Source of the DNA: Nageia nagi
Taxonomy: Eukaryota; Pinophyta
Direction: 5' to 3'
Length of the DNA: 64,000 nucleotides
Assembly (NCBI GenBank): GCA_050084985.1
Contig: JBITNC010000001.1
Location: 123,938,001 to 124,002,000, forward strand
Positions 21,137 to 33,197 of the stretch are shown piece after piece. The first letter of the stretch is position 1, and each line of letters begins with the position of its first letter. The notes beneath the pieces were generated by a model. That model searched no databases, was not told the DNA's origin, and saw nothing but the letters and a program-made list of their open reading frames with translations. The position numbers were made by a program, and so were the translations under genes.

Positions 21137-22229
21137 GTAGAAAATTAGCAGAGCACTTAAAACAGATTTTATATCAATTAACTAGCCAACAGAAGGGATT
21201 CATTTTGTTTTCCAATTGACCAGCTTGAAGGAGGATAATTCTGATATTTTTTACATATATATCCTTAAAATATATAAACTTGTTATACACAATTCTCAAA
21301 GATTAAATTTCTCCTCTATCTGTATAAATTAATTTAAAAGAATAAATTTTAATTTAAAATGAAAAAAAAAAAAAAGCCATAACACATTGCATCTTATCAA
21401 ATTGATTGCTATATCCAAAACATAGCACCAGAAGGAAAAAAAAGAAATAAATCTAGAAGGTTGTGAAATCTAAGATAAAGACAAATTGAGTAGTCTTCCC
21501 ACCAAAAGTTCATTGGTAAAAGTCTTGAAAATAAAAATAGGTAATCTAAACCTGTTTCCAAAATACGATATAGATTCTTGAGCTGGGAGGGAGCTTGCCC
21601 ACGTGTATTTGTAATAACAAGGAGTGGGCTACAAGTCATCTTCAAAAATTGCAAAACAGTATGGATAACCGGTAGAGTGAATCCATATGACATGAAACAC
21701 ATAAGGGATTCAGTGACCAATCCATGCGAATGGAACTATTAACAATTATATCATTATTAGGAACCTAGTATCACTATATCTTCATTTCATATATAATGTA
21801 TTTGTTATTATTTCCATAGATTATTTATATAAATAAGTTTGTTGGAATCACAGATCCATATTCAAATGAGGTTGAAAATTCTTTTTATGTAATGATCATG
21901 GTTGAAAAATTGAAACAAATAGCTTCAGTTCATAAATTCTCTTACAGAATAATAAGACATCACTGTAAATTTGTCGTCTTATTCACAACTCTATTATATG
22001 GACGTTGTACTCTTTGGCAAGTTGCACTATTTTCTCATAAAGTCACATGAACATAGATAGATAACACTGTACTATTTTGTCATCTCCACTTTAGCAAAAA
22101 TATTTCCTGAAGGCCATGAAATGTTTAAGATTTTCTTACTTACAAAAGGACTGCAATTATTTACGAAATTGACTACTTGTACAAGAAACTGTGTTGATCC
22201 TGTCATAGTTCCTGAAGAATTTGAAGAAA

Positions 22230-22627
22230 AATAATAATAATTTAGCTATGATACAATGCCTAAAGATAGCCTAACACCTAGAGAAGGAAGTAGTGCCTAG
22301 AGAAGAGAAAGTTAAATACTAGAAGGAGATAGCACCAAAAGGAGCATAGAGAACAGTAATGCTCAGAGTAGAGACTACCATCTAGGAGTGGAGATAGAGC
22401 TCAAAGAATTAACACCTGGGAAGACCTCTAGATAACATAGAGCATAGAGTAGGAATGGCACCCAAAAATGGAGATTAACAATTTTCAATCATCCCCTTAA
22501 TATCCATGACAAAAGGAGATCATTTTCTCTACTGGCCAAAAATATAGGAAGAAAAAGAAAAGAAAGTTAAAGACATGCAAAATATAGAGTCCAACCAATA
22601 CCCTATTTTATTCAAGGTTCACCAATA
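22230..22627 (-). repeat. Probable 3' LTR or 3' region of copia D
   Basis: Directly downstream (minus strand) of the RNase H end of copia D. The purine-rich minus-strand tract TAGGGGGCGATTATTGG (22625-22641) looks like a polypurine tract. In 22265-22470 a short degenerate motif similar to GCACCTAGAGAAGGAGAT recurs about every 30-45 bp. No second copy was found, because the element's other end is missing, so the LTR assignment is positional only. Confidence 0.4.
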
Positions 22628-25600
22628 ATCGCCCCCTAAATGTCTATGGTATGGACTCCAAGATGGCTCTAAAGATAGCAAAAATGATCTTTAGACAATG
22701 GCTTTGTAAAGATATCTACAATTTGAGTATCAGTAGGACAATGGTGAAACTAGGAAAAGGCATCTTCAACCAGATCTCTTATAAAGTGATGGAGTATATC
22801 AATGTACTTTTTCCTACTATGAAACATGGGGTTCTTGGTAATGGAAATCATGATGAGATTATCATAGTATACTAAAATGGGGAGCTCAATATCCATGTCC
22901 AAATCTTCAAATTGATAGGAAATCCAAATAGCTTGTGTATAAGAGGTAGAGGTAGCAATATACTAAACTTTCGCTCATGTAAGTGGAATAGTAGATTGCT
23001 TCTTGCTACTCCATGAGACCAAAGATTCTCCAAAGAAGAATCCATACCCTAACATGCTTTTTTGGTTATCAAGACATCCAACCCAATTAGCATTTGTATA
23101 GGCCTATACTAATACCTTGTGTAAGGATTTATACCAAAGCCCATATAACATATGCCACTCACATAGCGTAGGATCTACTCAGCTAAAATCTAATGCATCT
23201 GATGTGGTGAATGCATGAATTGAGCTACTCTGCTAACAACAAACACAATGTCTGACATGCTAGCAATGAGTTACATAAGGTTACCTATCAAGGACCAATA
23301 TATAGTGGCATCAACATGTGGAGAGGAGTCCTCCTTGAACATCTTGACTCTAACAATAGCTCATGTATCAATAGGGATACAATTTTGCATCTTGAAGTGA
23401 GCTAGTAGATCTTCTACATATTTGTACTGAGTGATCGAAATACCACTAGAGGATTGCTTAACTTGTATGCCAAGAAAATAACTCATCTCTCAAAGATCAC
23501 TCATCTTAAATTCACTAATCATAGCATTCTTAAGTTGATCTATCATAGCATCAGAGGTGTTGGTAAAAATAATATCATCAACATATAAGCATTGAATAAA
23601 GAAGTAGCTTCCTTTAACTTTTGTGTATAATGTGCTTTCCACTAAACATCTTTAACAACTATTCTTTTGAATGTAACCATCAATCAGGGTGTACCATGCT
23701 TGGGATGCTTATTTAAGGCCATAGAGACCCTTTTTGAGTTTATACACCTTATCTACTTGATCAAGAATAATAATCCCTAAATTTTCTTAACATAAATAAC
23801 CTCCTTTAAATATCCATTACGGAAAGTGGATTTGGCATCCATTTGATAGATTGTCAATCCAAAATGAGAGGAAAGGGAATGTAGAGACCTCACATTCTCT
23901 AATCATGCCACCGAGGCAAAAGTCTCATCATAATCTATCCCTTCCTTTTGAGCATATCCTTTAGCTACTAGACGGGCTTTTGCTTTGCAATCCTCCCATC
24001 AAGATCATGTTTCAATTTATAAATCCATGTGACACCAATTACCTTGAGGTCCCTAGGAGTAGGTACAAACTTCCAAGTGTCAATCTTTTTGGATTTGCTC
24101 ATTCTCATCCCCCATGGTTTTTTTTCAATCCTTATTGGTAGCAACTTTAATATATGAGGAAGGCTCAACAAATGAATACATTATGCATAAGAGATATTTA
24201 CCTCTTGATTTTTACCTCTTATTTGTGATCGAGTCATTCTTTTGTTAAGCTCTTTATCAATATCAATGATAGAGGATGATAGCAATCACTTGTCCACTTA
24301 TTTTTTGTTACTAGAGTATGAGTAGAAGGGGATTGGTTTGGTTGTGCTTGTTATGGTGAGTTGGTGGTTGATGAAGATGGTGATGAAGGTTGAGGAGGAG
24401 GAGGTGCAGTAGTGTGAGAAGGTTCAAAATTTTCATCTAATTGGAATTCAACAATGGTGTCTTTAGCACTATTTTCTTTATTGGTTATGTCCTCTTCTTC
24501 AAAAGTCACATCTCTGCTAATATGAATCTTGCCACTTAGTGGATCATAACACCTATAGGTAGTAAACACTTTAGAGTATCCCATTAAAATGCATTTGATA
24601 GATTTCTCATCAATCTTCTTCCTATTTTCTTTTGGCACATGCACAAAATAGGTTGAGCTAAATATCTAAAGATGAGATATGTTTGGCTATACACTAAACC
24701 AAGTTTCATAAGGGGTGGTGTCCTTTAAAACTTGAGTGGGAAACCTATTTAGAATACAGATAGCAGTATACACTACTTCATCCCAAAAAGTAGTGGTAAG
24801 GCCCTTTTCTTTTATCATGCATTTAACCATCTCAATAATTATTCAATTTTTCCTTTCATCCACTCCATTCCGCTATCAAGTGTAGCTAGTTGTATACTAC
24901 CTAACAATGCCATGCCAATGGTAGAAGTTCTTAAATTCATTAGAAGTGAATTCTCCTCCTCTATCAGTTTTGAACTTCTTAATAAAATAGCTAGATTATT
25001 TTTCAAAAAGAGGTTTAAATTAAACAAAACTCTCAAAAGAGTTAGATTTTTTTTGTAGTAAATATATTCAACTCATCCTAGAAAAGTCATCAATAAAGAT
25101 AAGCATATATCTTGACTTACCACCTTAGCTAGGAGTCTGCATTGGTCCACATAAGTCTACATGTACTAGCCAAAGAGGGTACTTGTCCTTGTATTGGTAC
25201 TTAGGGAACTTCACTCTATGTTGGTTTCCTGCAATGCAACTTTCATAGACCTCACTAGGTGTATGGGAGATGGCAAGAAGGCCTCTCATCAATTATTGCA
25301 TACCATTTAATGAGTGAAAATTTAAATGACCAAATCTTCTATGCCATAACCAAAAATAATAAATGAATGATTTTAAACAACGTGGTGTAGGTTTCATCTT
25401 AAGCATATGCATCATATTTCCAATCACATGGATGGTGGTTATAAGCTAGTTAGTGGCCTCTTTTACTATGGTGCACTCTTTCCTTTTGAAGGTGGTTATA
25501 TATCCCCTTATACTAAGCTTGCCAATACTTAATAGATTATGCTTAAGACTAGGAACAAAGAGAGTGCTATGCATATAAAATATCTTACTAGCTTTAGACT

Positions 25601-25935
25601 TAAAGGAAATAGTCCCTTTACCATGGATATTAGCACTTTTGTTGTCACCAAATCTAACCTAGCTTATGATATTGGCATCATTCTTAAGAAATAAAGCTTT
25701 ATTTCAAGTCATGTCATTAGAGTATCCACTATCCAAGTACCATACATATTCTTGTTTAGCTTGGAAACTACTACAGGTAAGGAACATGTTGCTCTCAACC
25801 TAATCTTTAACATACTAAGCTTTGAACTTAGGATTCTTCTTCTACCAATGCGATTCTTTGTGATCATCTTTGTTATAGAATTCACAATGCCTAGGGGTGA
25901 TGTGAAGTCAGTTGCAAGAGACCAACAAAATGGAC
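22628..25935 (-). mobile_element. Ty1/copia element D, 5'-truncated
   Basis: Minus-strand copia pol with the C-terminal end of gag. Order from high to low coordinates is zinc knuckle, protease, integrase, RT, RNase H and polypurine-like tract. Homology begins abruptly near 25935. No gag body, primer binding site or 5' LTR was found above it. Numerous stops show decay, although several motifs remain intact. Confidence 0.85.
22640..25935 (-). pseudogene. Copia D gag-pol remnant
   Basis: A degenerate zinc knuckle (CEFYNKDDHKESHW, second cysteine lost) lies at 25845-25890. Protease has YLDSGYSND (about 25710-25750). The integrase zinc segment has LWHRRFGHLNFHSLNG (about 25260-25340). The integrase core has HVDLCGPM, KTDRGGEFTSNEFKNFYH and NGVDERKN, so its three acidic residues are visible (about 24820-25165). 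The open stretch 24351-24644 has the CILMGYS and SRDVTFEEE end of integrase. RT starts with WKFVPTPRDLKVIGVTWIYK (23968-24170) and keeps an intact YVDDIIF box (about 23565-23585). RNase H shows SWSSKKQSTIPLT and a VDIFTKPLSKDHF end (22650-23060). Confidence 0.85.
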
Positions 25936-26389
25936 TCTAATCATATAAATGTATTACAATGAAAGAAACCTACAAATGATTCTCTTCTCATTCCTGAATT
26001 CATAATGATGTCCAAAGAAAATACAATCCAAGTTCATATAGGAACCTGCTAAAATTAGAAACTTGTTAAAAGTATAAAAGAGTCAAATTACACCACCAAA
26101 ATTAACATGCACATTCTATTTACAATAATTAATGTTAATCTAAAATATATCTACTTAACTAACTATAAAACAAAAGATATTAAAGTATGAACATACAGAA
26201 AAGCCTAAAAATATGGAGAACTAAAAGTAACTACAAACTTTGGGATGCTAGATGGTAGAGTTAGGTCCCCAAAATATGATTTTTGAAGGCTTTGGTATAA
26301 CAAAGTTAAGCCAAATGTAGAACACGTACATGGACCCATGTTTTAAATTTCAAGGTAAACAAACATCACTATCAAAAGTTATGTCCCTA
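25936..26389. other. No gene seen
   Basis: AT-rich sequence between the truncated copia element and the gypsy fragment. It may hold one or both element junctions, but I cannot place them. Confidence 0.4.
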
Positions 26390-27090
26390 GCAAGGTGCAT
26401 CATTCTCCTCTGGTAAAAGAACTTAGCTCCTATGAGTTTAGCTAACTTGAATTCTTGCAACTTCTAGTTATTAATTTTCTATAGTTCTAACTGTAAAACC
26501 AAAGTGTTATCTAACTATGGTAATCCTTCCCACTGAATTAGGTATTTGTTGTAGCTCCCATGTCTAGTGGTGATCACCTTTTTATCAAGCACTTGTGCAA
26601 TACTATCCTTTTTCTTCTTATGCATCTATTGTGCCCAATTTACTATCTCTGGTAATTCACCATCCTTAGTAGTACCAAGATACTACAACAAATCAAAAAT
26701 AGGTGAAATATCAAACTCATCGAGAAACTCTACTCTATAAGCATTATCATTGATCTTCTTCAAAATCTTGCAAGGCCTGATTTTCTCAACTTTTAGTTTG
26801 TTATATGTCCCTTTAGGAAACCTTTCTTTTTGAATATGAACCATGACCATATCACTCTCTTCAAACACTTTCTCCCTTCTTTGTGTATCAACAACTATTT
26901 TGTAGTGAGCATTACTATTATGTAATTTTTCTTTCCCTAATTCTTGCACTTTTTGGATATGCTTAGCAAATACTTTTGCATCATCACTAACTTGTTCCCC
27001 CATTGGTAACTCCTTCAGATCTAATACACCTCTAGTATTTTTTCCATAAAAATTTTGAAAAGGAGATTTACCTATCAACCAATTCACTAA
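26390..27090 (-). pseudogene. Ty3/gypsy chromovirus, integrase C terminus and chromodomain
   Basis: The 134-residue open stretch at 27087-26683 matches the C-terminal part of chromovirus integrase. It shows GKSPFQNFYG, then DLKELPMGEQVSDDAKVFA, RFPKGTYNKLK and NDNAYRVEFL. Directly downstream (about 26610-26525) is ITTRHGSYNKYLIQWEGLP, the chromodomain signature 'T..G.Y..YLV.W.GLP'. Chromodomains are thought to direct integration to particular chromatin. The rest of pol and the LTRs are not visible, so this is a fragment whose 5' break is near 27090. Confidence 0.85.
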
Positions 27091-29382
27091 GCAATAGTAG
27101 CAAGGTGATGAAGAAAGGAAACATTGAGGTAAAATTAAAAATGAAAAATTCTAGTATGGTATTGGGGGGCAAATGTTTAAAATAATTAGTATATGATCAT
27201 AAATAGGATTCTTAGGGATAGCAATGATAAGGGTGATCTGAGGTAATATAATGGAATGAGAATCTAGAGTGCTCTGTGAGCATGGCTCTATATAATATTT
27301 TGAGGATTCTATCTCCCTCTACTTGGAAGTTAGACTAAGTAAACTAGATAGATTCTAGGAAACTTTGAGGGTGTGACATGCAATGGGATAAAAAATCCCA
27401 TGCTTCTTTTAGACAAAGAACTAGACATCCCTTTTGCTCGTACACCAACACATGGAAAGCCATCCAAACTTGTCCTCCAATTTTTCAACCATGTTAAAGT
27501 TACCATAGAAGAGCCAAACTATTTGTGGCAACGATAATACAAGCAAATGACAAAGAGAGCACCTATCAAGCCTTGGTTAGCTGTTTACAAATTACCAAGT
27601 CCAAAGGGCTACCCAAATCAAAATAATCATAATAAAAAAAAACATCCACATCACTTAGCTTGAGGGGCCCATTCCCTATGAGACCAACTATGAATTTCAT
27701 TTTTGCGATACCAAAGTGATAGCACCACCTTTACCTTAACAATGATTAGTAGCATAGAAAGTGTTACCTAGCCATATAAACATAGTGGAATATTTAAGAG
27801 AAAATAAAAAATTAACTTCTTTTAAACATAAAAAAAAACAACTTTTTGTACTCTTGGGTAATTTTTATAAGTTGAAAATGGATTGAATAGTTTTGGATTG
27901 AGTTTGTTAGCTCTCTAATATTCCATAACATAAAAATCATTTATTAAATTCCAGGTGCATATCACTATCAAACTCTTCTATCTAAGTATCCTCCATATCA
28001 AAATCCTTGGTATACCTTAGCTCCTCAAGAGAGGAATAGGGCTTTCCAAGGAAGTTGGCATGATTGGTACCTACAAATATATTAAATTAACGCTTTTCCT
28101 ATCAGATGAACGATGGTCTTCCAAGAGGACTATGGGACTTACTAGGATACATCAAGGTTATGTTCTAGTTGGTTTACAAATAGGAGTGTGTAGACATGGG
28201 ATTGAGATTAACTACTTTGGATGTGGTGGGCATGGATGATAATGATGGAAGTAACTAGGATTGCACTATGGGTTACATTGATGAAGCCAAGGTTACAATT
28301 CCTTAGGGTGGAGCAATAAGTTGTTGTCTAGCTTTTTATTTTGGGTTATGATTTTTCCTACCCACTGTAGTCTCTTTTCCTATTGGGTCTTCATTCCCAT
28401 TGGTAGGAATGGGATTAACAACTAGTAAGCATGATTTCATCCAATATCAAGGTTTAAATCTTCCTTCCATTAGTCAAAAGTTCTTGATTTTATGTTTAAC
28501 CAACTAGCATGGATAATGAGTATTCGATAGGTTAATATATACCAACAACTAACAGTGAGAGAACTAACTAGCCTTAATCACTATATAGTCTCTTAAATCT
28601 TTTGAAAGTTCTACCTTCACACAGACTCATATTTATGATCAAACCTTGTAGAACTTTGGTTATTCAACATAAACAAATGTGTGTAGGGGTGACACAATAT
28701 TTTCTAGAAAGGGTTAGAGAGGGATAGGGAGACAAGGGATTTTTACCCAAATGGGGACTTCTAATGGAGCTTCTTCATCGATAGAAAAGTCTCCTATCCA
28801 TGGTTAAAAAAGTAGGAGCAAGTTTTGAACATACCACATACTATGGTAAAAAACTAACTTGGTATGGTCGTTATGGAGAAAACAAAATAGGAAAAAACCT
28901 ATGGTAAGGTTTTGAATTCCTTTCACCTTAACACCATATGATGTCTAGTACTATTGGACCCATCTATAGATTATAGAATCCATTAGGATACATATAAGAG
29001 AAAGTACCCTATGAGAGTATGTTTCTCTAGCCAACTAGAAACTTTATTTTAAAATCATATGTTGGGATAGTGACATTAGAAGAAAAGTGATTACCTCAAA
29101 GTATACCTTTAGGACAAACTTTTAAGCTTCCTTGGATGCCTTTTCTCTATCTAATAGCTTCAACCTATGTTGAAGCTATCGACTAAGTTGTATCCTTAAT
29201 AAAAAAATAACACATCCCCCCTCAAGGAGGTGCCAGGTATGATCATGTTGCACACAAAGTCAAATAATAATACTCTTGCACATAATTCAAGGTGGTATGA
29301 AACCCTACGATGATTGTTAGGCACATGCAAACTAGAGCTCTCCCTAATGTATTAGCTCTCAAGTGCTAAGATATGACTATCT
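27091..29382. other. 2.3 kb without a recognisable gene
   Basis: Both strands were read. Short tracts look protein-like on the minus strand, but I match none to a family. It could hold the body or LTR of the chromovirus, or another decayed element. Confidence 0.4.
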
Positions 29383-30812
29383 TGAAATTAAAGATTATTG
29401 TTATATATATCAAATTTTTTCATTACTATATATTTTATAAAGCAAAGTATCTTTTCATTTAATTGATAATATTATCTTTATTAGTTTTTATTATATTACA
29501 AACTTCTGTAATTTATTTTTGTTTTAATACAAAATTCTTTTATCTTGATCCATTTCTTTCTATTTCCATATTTATTTAACTATTTAAAAAATACAAAATT
29601 AAAATAAAATTTTGTAAATGAAAGTGATATGATATAAGAGGTGTCAATTTCAAGGTGTCAATCTTAGAAATTAAAACTTCTAAGAAATAAGATGGATGCA
29701 TCGATATTGATAAATATACAGAAATTGATAAATTTCATATTTTTAGATATATTTCTTTTAAGATACCTAAACTAATTATATACAATTCTCAAAGATTAAA
29801 TTTCTCCTCTATCCATATAAATTAATGTAAAATAATAAACATTAATTTAAAAAAAAATTAAATAAATAATTAAAGCCATAGCACATCGCATCTTATCAAA
29901 TTGAAATATTGCCATATCCAAAACGTAGTTCTAGAAGTAAAAAAAAAAAAAAAGAAATAATACTAAAAGGTTCTGAAATCTGAGATAAAAGACAAATTGA
30001 GTAGTCTGCCCACCAAAAGTTCAATTGTAAAAGTCTTGAAAATAAATATATATATATAATCGAAACCTGTTTCCAAAATATGATATGGATTCTTAAGCTG
30101 GAAGCGAGCTTGTCCACGTGTGTTTGCACTAACAAGGAGTGGGCTACAAGTCATTTCCAAAAATTGAAAAACACTATGGATAACCGGTAGAGTGAATCCA
30201 TCCTACATAAAACTCCTAGTAACTAACATAAGGGATTTAGTGACCAGTTCATAGGAATGGAACTATTAACAATTATATCTTTATTAGAAACATAGTCTTA
30301 CTATATCTTCATGCCATGTATAATGTATTTGTTATTATTTCTATAGATTCTTTATATAAATTAGTTTGTTGGAATCACAGATCCATATTCAAATTAGGGC
30401 GAAAATTCTTCTTATGTAAAGATCATGGTTGAAAACTTGAAACTAATATCTTCAGTTCATACTAATTTTAGAAGCCTTGACTCAAATTCGCTTACAGAAT
30501 AATAAAACATCACTGTTCCTATTCACAATGTTATTATATGGACGTTGTAATCTTCGGGAAGTTGCGTCAATGATGTAGAATGTCTAACATCTGAGCTGCC
30601 TTTGTGTGACCCACAAGATTCTTCATTGAAATTGTTGGCACATGAAGATAGATAGATAAGACTGCACTATTTTGTCATCTCCACTTTAGCAAAAAGCATA
30701 CCCTGATATGAAGGCCATGAAACTTTTAAAAGTGGCCTACTTGGAAAAGGACTGTAATTATTTACGAAATTTACTACTTGAACAAGAAACTGTGTTGATC
30801 CTATCATAGATC
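29383..30812. repeat. Segmental duplication, copy 2 (uninterrupted)
   Basis: Homologous to 19065-22220 without the LINE insertion. Identity is high across 29880-30480. A few copy-specific stretches occur, for example extra sequence near 30575-30640 around TCTGAGCTGCCTTTGTGTGA. No gene recognised. Confidence 0.85.
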
Positions 30813-31429
30813 CAGAATGTGAAATGTTTTCTCTATGTACATTACATTCCAGTTCTGTCAAACGATGTTAAGAGTGCAGATATTGGTGAACGCGAACTGG
30901 ATTTTAATTCAGAGACACTGAAATAAATTGACAGTTTTGATATGAACCATTTTGAGGAATGAAAACAATTTTGAATGTGTATATAGTACGATTGGCAGAG
31001 ACGTTCCTTTGAAATTAATACAGAAGATGCTAGAGAGAGATATTAAAAATCTAGGCTGCACAGGAAAGAAAAAGATAACAAATGTAACCAATAATCCTCC
31101 CTCCCTCAGAAAAATTTTATGATGCTATGTTTTTGATTGCAATGTTCATATAGGTTAGTCTTTTCTCTGAATAAAGCACTGTTAAGAAAAAGTGTTTAAT
31201 AGTCAAGACCTATTTTTATGCTTTTTTTTTTTAATTTATAAATCATTTAGTTAAGACGTTTCTACGTGAGATTTTTTCCTTCATATTTTTTTAATATGTA
31301 AATCTGAATTCTATCATATTCTTTTCTGTTAAAATCATTTTATTACTACATTCACTTGACCTCCATTGTACTTATTTTCACATTCTTTCACTTTTTTGAA
31401 AGTCTCCTAAATAAAGTATCCAATTACCA
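30813..31429. other. No gene seen
   Basis: Part of the non-coding sequence downstream of the HIPP gene. AT-rich, with no supported feature. Confidence 0.4.
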
Positions 31430-31770
31430 TATACTCCTCAACTCCATATTGTGAACTCACAATTCATCCTTTACCTTTCTAACCAAAAAGATACTTGTTC
31501 AATATAATATTCTACCTTGTTTTTTAGCGTATGTTATACACTAGCGTATCCTTTTGAAAGGATAGATTAATTGAAGAGTTCTTCTGATAATACCAGAGAA
31601 TTCAATACCCATGTACACTTCCTGAACTGAACTTACAATTCAACCTTTAGCTTTCTAACAAAAATCATCTTTTTTCGATGAAATGTTCAGCCTTGTTTTT
31701 AGCGTATGCTATACTGTATAAAGAGATAAAGGTACGGGTTACTTGAAGGGTTCTGATAATACATTTGTAA
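31430..31770. repeat. Tandem duplication, two units of about 176 bp
   Basis: Unit 1 (31430-31605) and unit 2 (31606-31770) share ACAATTCA, CCTTT..CTTTCTAAC, CCTTGTTTTTAGCGTATG with a nearby TATAC, and a GAAG.GTTCT...GATAATAC end, in the same order. They have diverged considerably. Confidence 0.7.
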
Positions 31771-32502
31771 AGCTTCTAATGAAAGCAAAATCTCACAACT
31801 TTACCTACTAATTTCAATTTTATACATTAGTTAATCACAGTAAACTTTTTCATCCCACAACCCACATTCTCTAATGATAAGAAAGAATTTGGTACTGCGA
31901 GTATTCTCCCATTGAAAACAATAATAACCTTTTGGGAGGTCCCATCTTGTGGACTGCGGGGATTGCTGTCTACTTTTTTGTTAAATATCACTAACACCGG
32001 TCTTAATACCAACATCCAACATGTGGGGTAGTTCCGTTGATTCCATTCCACATTTTCAAATTACGGCGAGAATGGCAACTGGTAAGCCTAAATGCATAAC
32101 GTTGATATTCACACCATGTGGTGAGAGAAACATAGTACAGTATCACTTGCGTGGGATCCCCAATGAACTACCTATATAGTTGTTTGATTAGAATAGCTCT
32201 GAAAAAGATTTTGATTCGGAAATTTCATCTAATATCATGATAGGCCTAAGTTGATGTGCCAAAAGCTCGAGCACGATTCCTAAAAATTTTGTGTAAGAAT
32301 ATTTGTGCACCAAACAAAGTACATTTTCTAAACTTTTCAGTGATAGAATAATTTTTTTTTGGAGCTCCAGCATGGAGTATTCAAGAAGTGTTTCTATTTA
32401 TATGAAGAACAAGTCAAGGAGGCCGTTGTGGGACTGGGGAATACTTTCAAATCAGAGCAGTCAAAATTTTCATAACATAATCACCATAAAAATGTTATTT
32501 AC
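31771..32502. other. No gene recognised
   Basis: A minus-strand frame of 74 codons (32051-31827) and short plus-strand frames are open, but none has a recognised motif, splice pattern or neighbour that supports it. Confidence 0.4.
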
Positions 32503-32670
32503 ATGGGGAATAAATCAGAGATAAGCAAAAGATATGATCTAGGTCTGAAATCGTGTTCATATGAATCAGATGCTTCTGAAGAATGCAATGGAATCTCAGA
32601 ATCTGATTTGTTTCAGACGCATGATGCCCCACATTTGCGACAAGAACAATTACGTCAAAAAATGCTTTAG
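32503..32670 (+). CDS. Hypothetical small acidic ORF, 55 residues
   Basis: An ATG-initiated frame beginning MGNKSEISKRYD and ending RQEQLRQKML before TAG. The middle is serine- and glutamate-rich (SYESDASEECNG). The local base composition is less AT-rich than the surroundings. It could be a short exon, a remnant of an old gene or chance. I recognise no family and see no partner exons with clear splice sites. Confidence 0.15.
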   Translation: MGNKSEISKRYDLGLKSCSYESDASEECNGISESDLFQTHDAPHLRQEQLRQKML

Positions 32671-32985
32671 CAGACTCGCTTTTATGCTCATTATTTTATG
32701 TAAGCATCAATTTTTCTTACGATGCCATTTGTAAAGTTGAAGATAGAGCAAAAATTGCGTACTCGCTATATGAGTTGGAAGCCCACAGCAAAAGTTATTC
32801 GATTCGTTGCTGGCATAAAGTTTCCCGGCGATATGATTCCATTTTTGGTGGTAATCTGATAGGGACTTCATTCAACAGCGATAGCATATCAATCATGGAA
32901 AAAAAGAAATAATTCATTCTATCAACTTGTCCTGTTCTAGATGATTCTTGTACTCTGCTTGGATTAAAATGGCAATCTTCACATT

Positions 32986-32991
32986 TTTATT
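32986..32991 (-). terminator. Candidate polyadenylation signal of the HIPP gene
   Basis: Minus-strand AATAAA about 210 bp past the stop codon of the HIPP gene, a plausible near-upstream element. Plant signals are loose, so this is only a candidate. Confidence 0.35.
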
Positions 32992-33197
32992 TAAAAATGA
33001 TGTATTACTATACAATCAAATATAGCTGCCTGCTGGGAGCTTTGATCTGATAGAAAAAAAGAGTATTAATGGATGCCACCTCTTAGAAGGAGATTTCTCC
33101 ACTAACTGAAACTATGATAATAAAAAAATCTCTGCCAAAATACCAACAGCCTCATATCCTATACTAATAAGCTCAATAAACAAAATACTAGAATAGA

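Larger units (their letters stand above)
19406..21239 (-). mobile_element. L1-type LINE H, 5'-truncated, inserted in the duplication
   Basis: Minus-strand LINE containing only the C-terminal portion of ORF2 plus 3' sequence. An A-rich end on the minus strand (AAAAAAATAAATATG, seen as a T-run near 19402-19416) marks its 3' terminus. The corresponding segment at 29383-30812 lacks it, giving an independent estimate of both ends. Truncation at the 5' end is typical of target-primed reverse transcription. Confidence 0.8.
19065..22220. repeat. Segmental duplication, copy 1 (split by a LINE)
   Basis: The parts 19065-19405 and 21240-22220 match 29383-30812 in the same order and orientation. Shared landmarks include AAAGATTATTATTGTATATA, TACAAAATTCTTTTAT, AGGAGTGGGCTACAAGTCAT, TATGGATAACCGGTAGAGTG, TTGTTGGAATCACAGATCCA and CAAGAAACTGTGTTGATCCT. 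The only large difference is the LINE at about 19406-21239. Open frames in this segment (for example 21409-21720 minus) occur in both copies but resemble no known protein. Confidence 0.85.

Noticed and set aside
21409-21720. 103-codon minus-strand frame as a gene, with its relative at 29896-30160
   Set aside because: Present in both duplicated segments but shifted and broken in one. It has no known domain, so sequence similarity alone reflects the duplication.
19065-30812. Reading the duplicated segments as the two LTRs of one large element
   Set aside because: No TG/CA ends, primer binding site or polypurine tract at their edges. The interior holds a 5'-truncated copia and a separate chromovirus fragment, not one coherent element.
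31827-32051. 74-codon minus-strand frame as an exon
   Set aside because: No recognised domain, no partner exon and no conserved splice signals.
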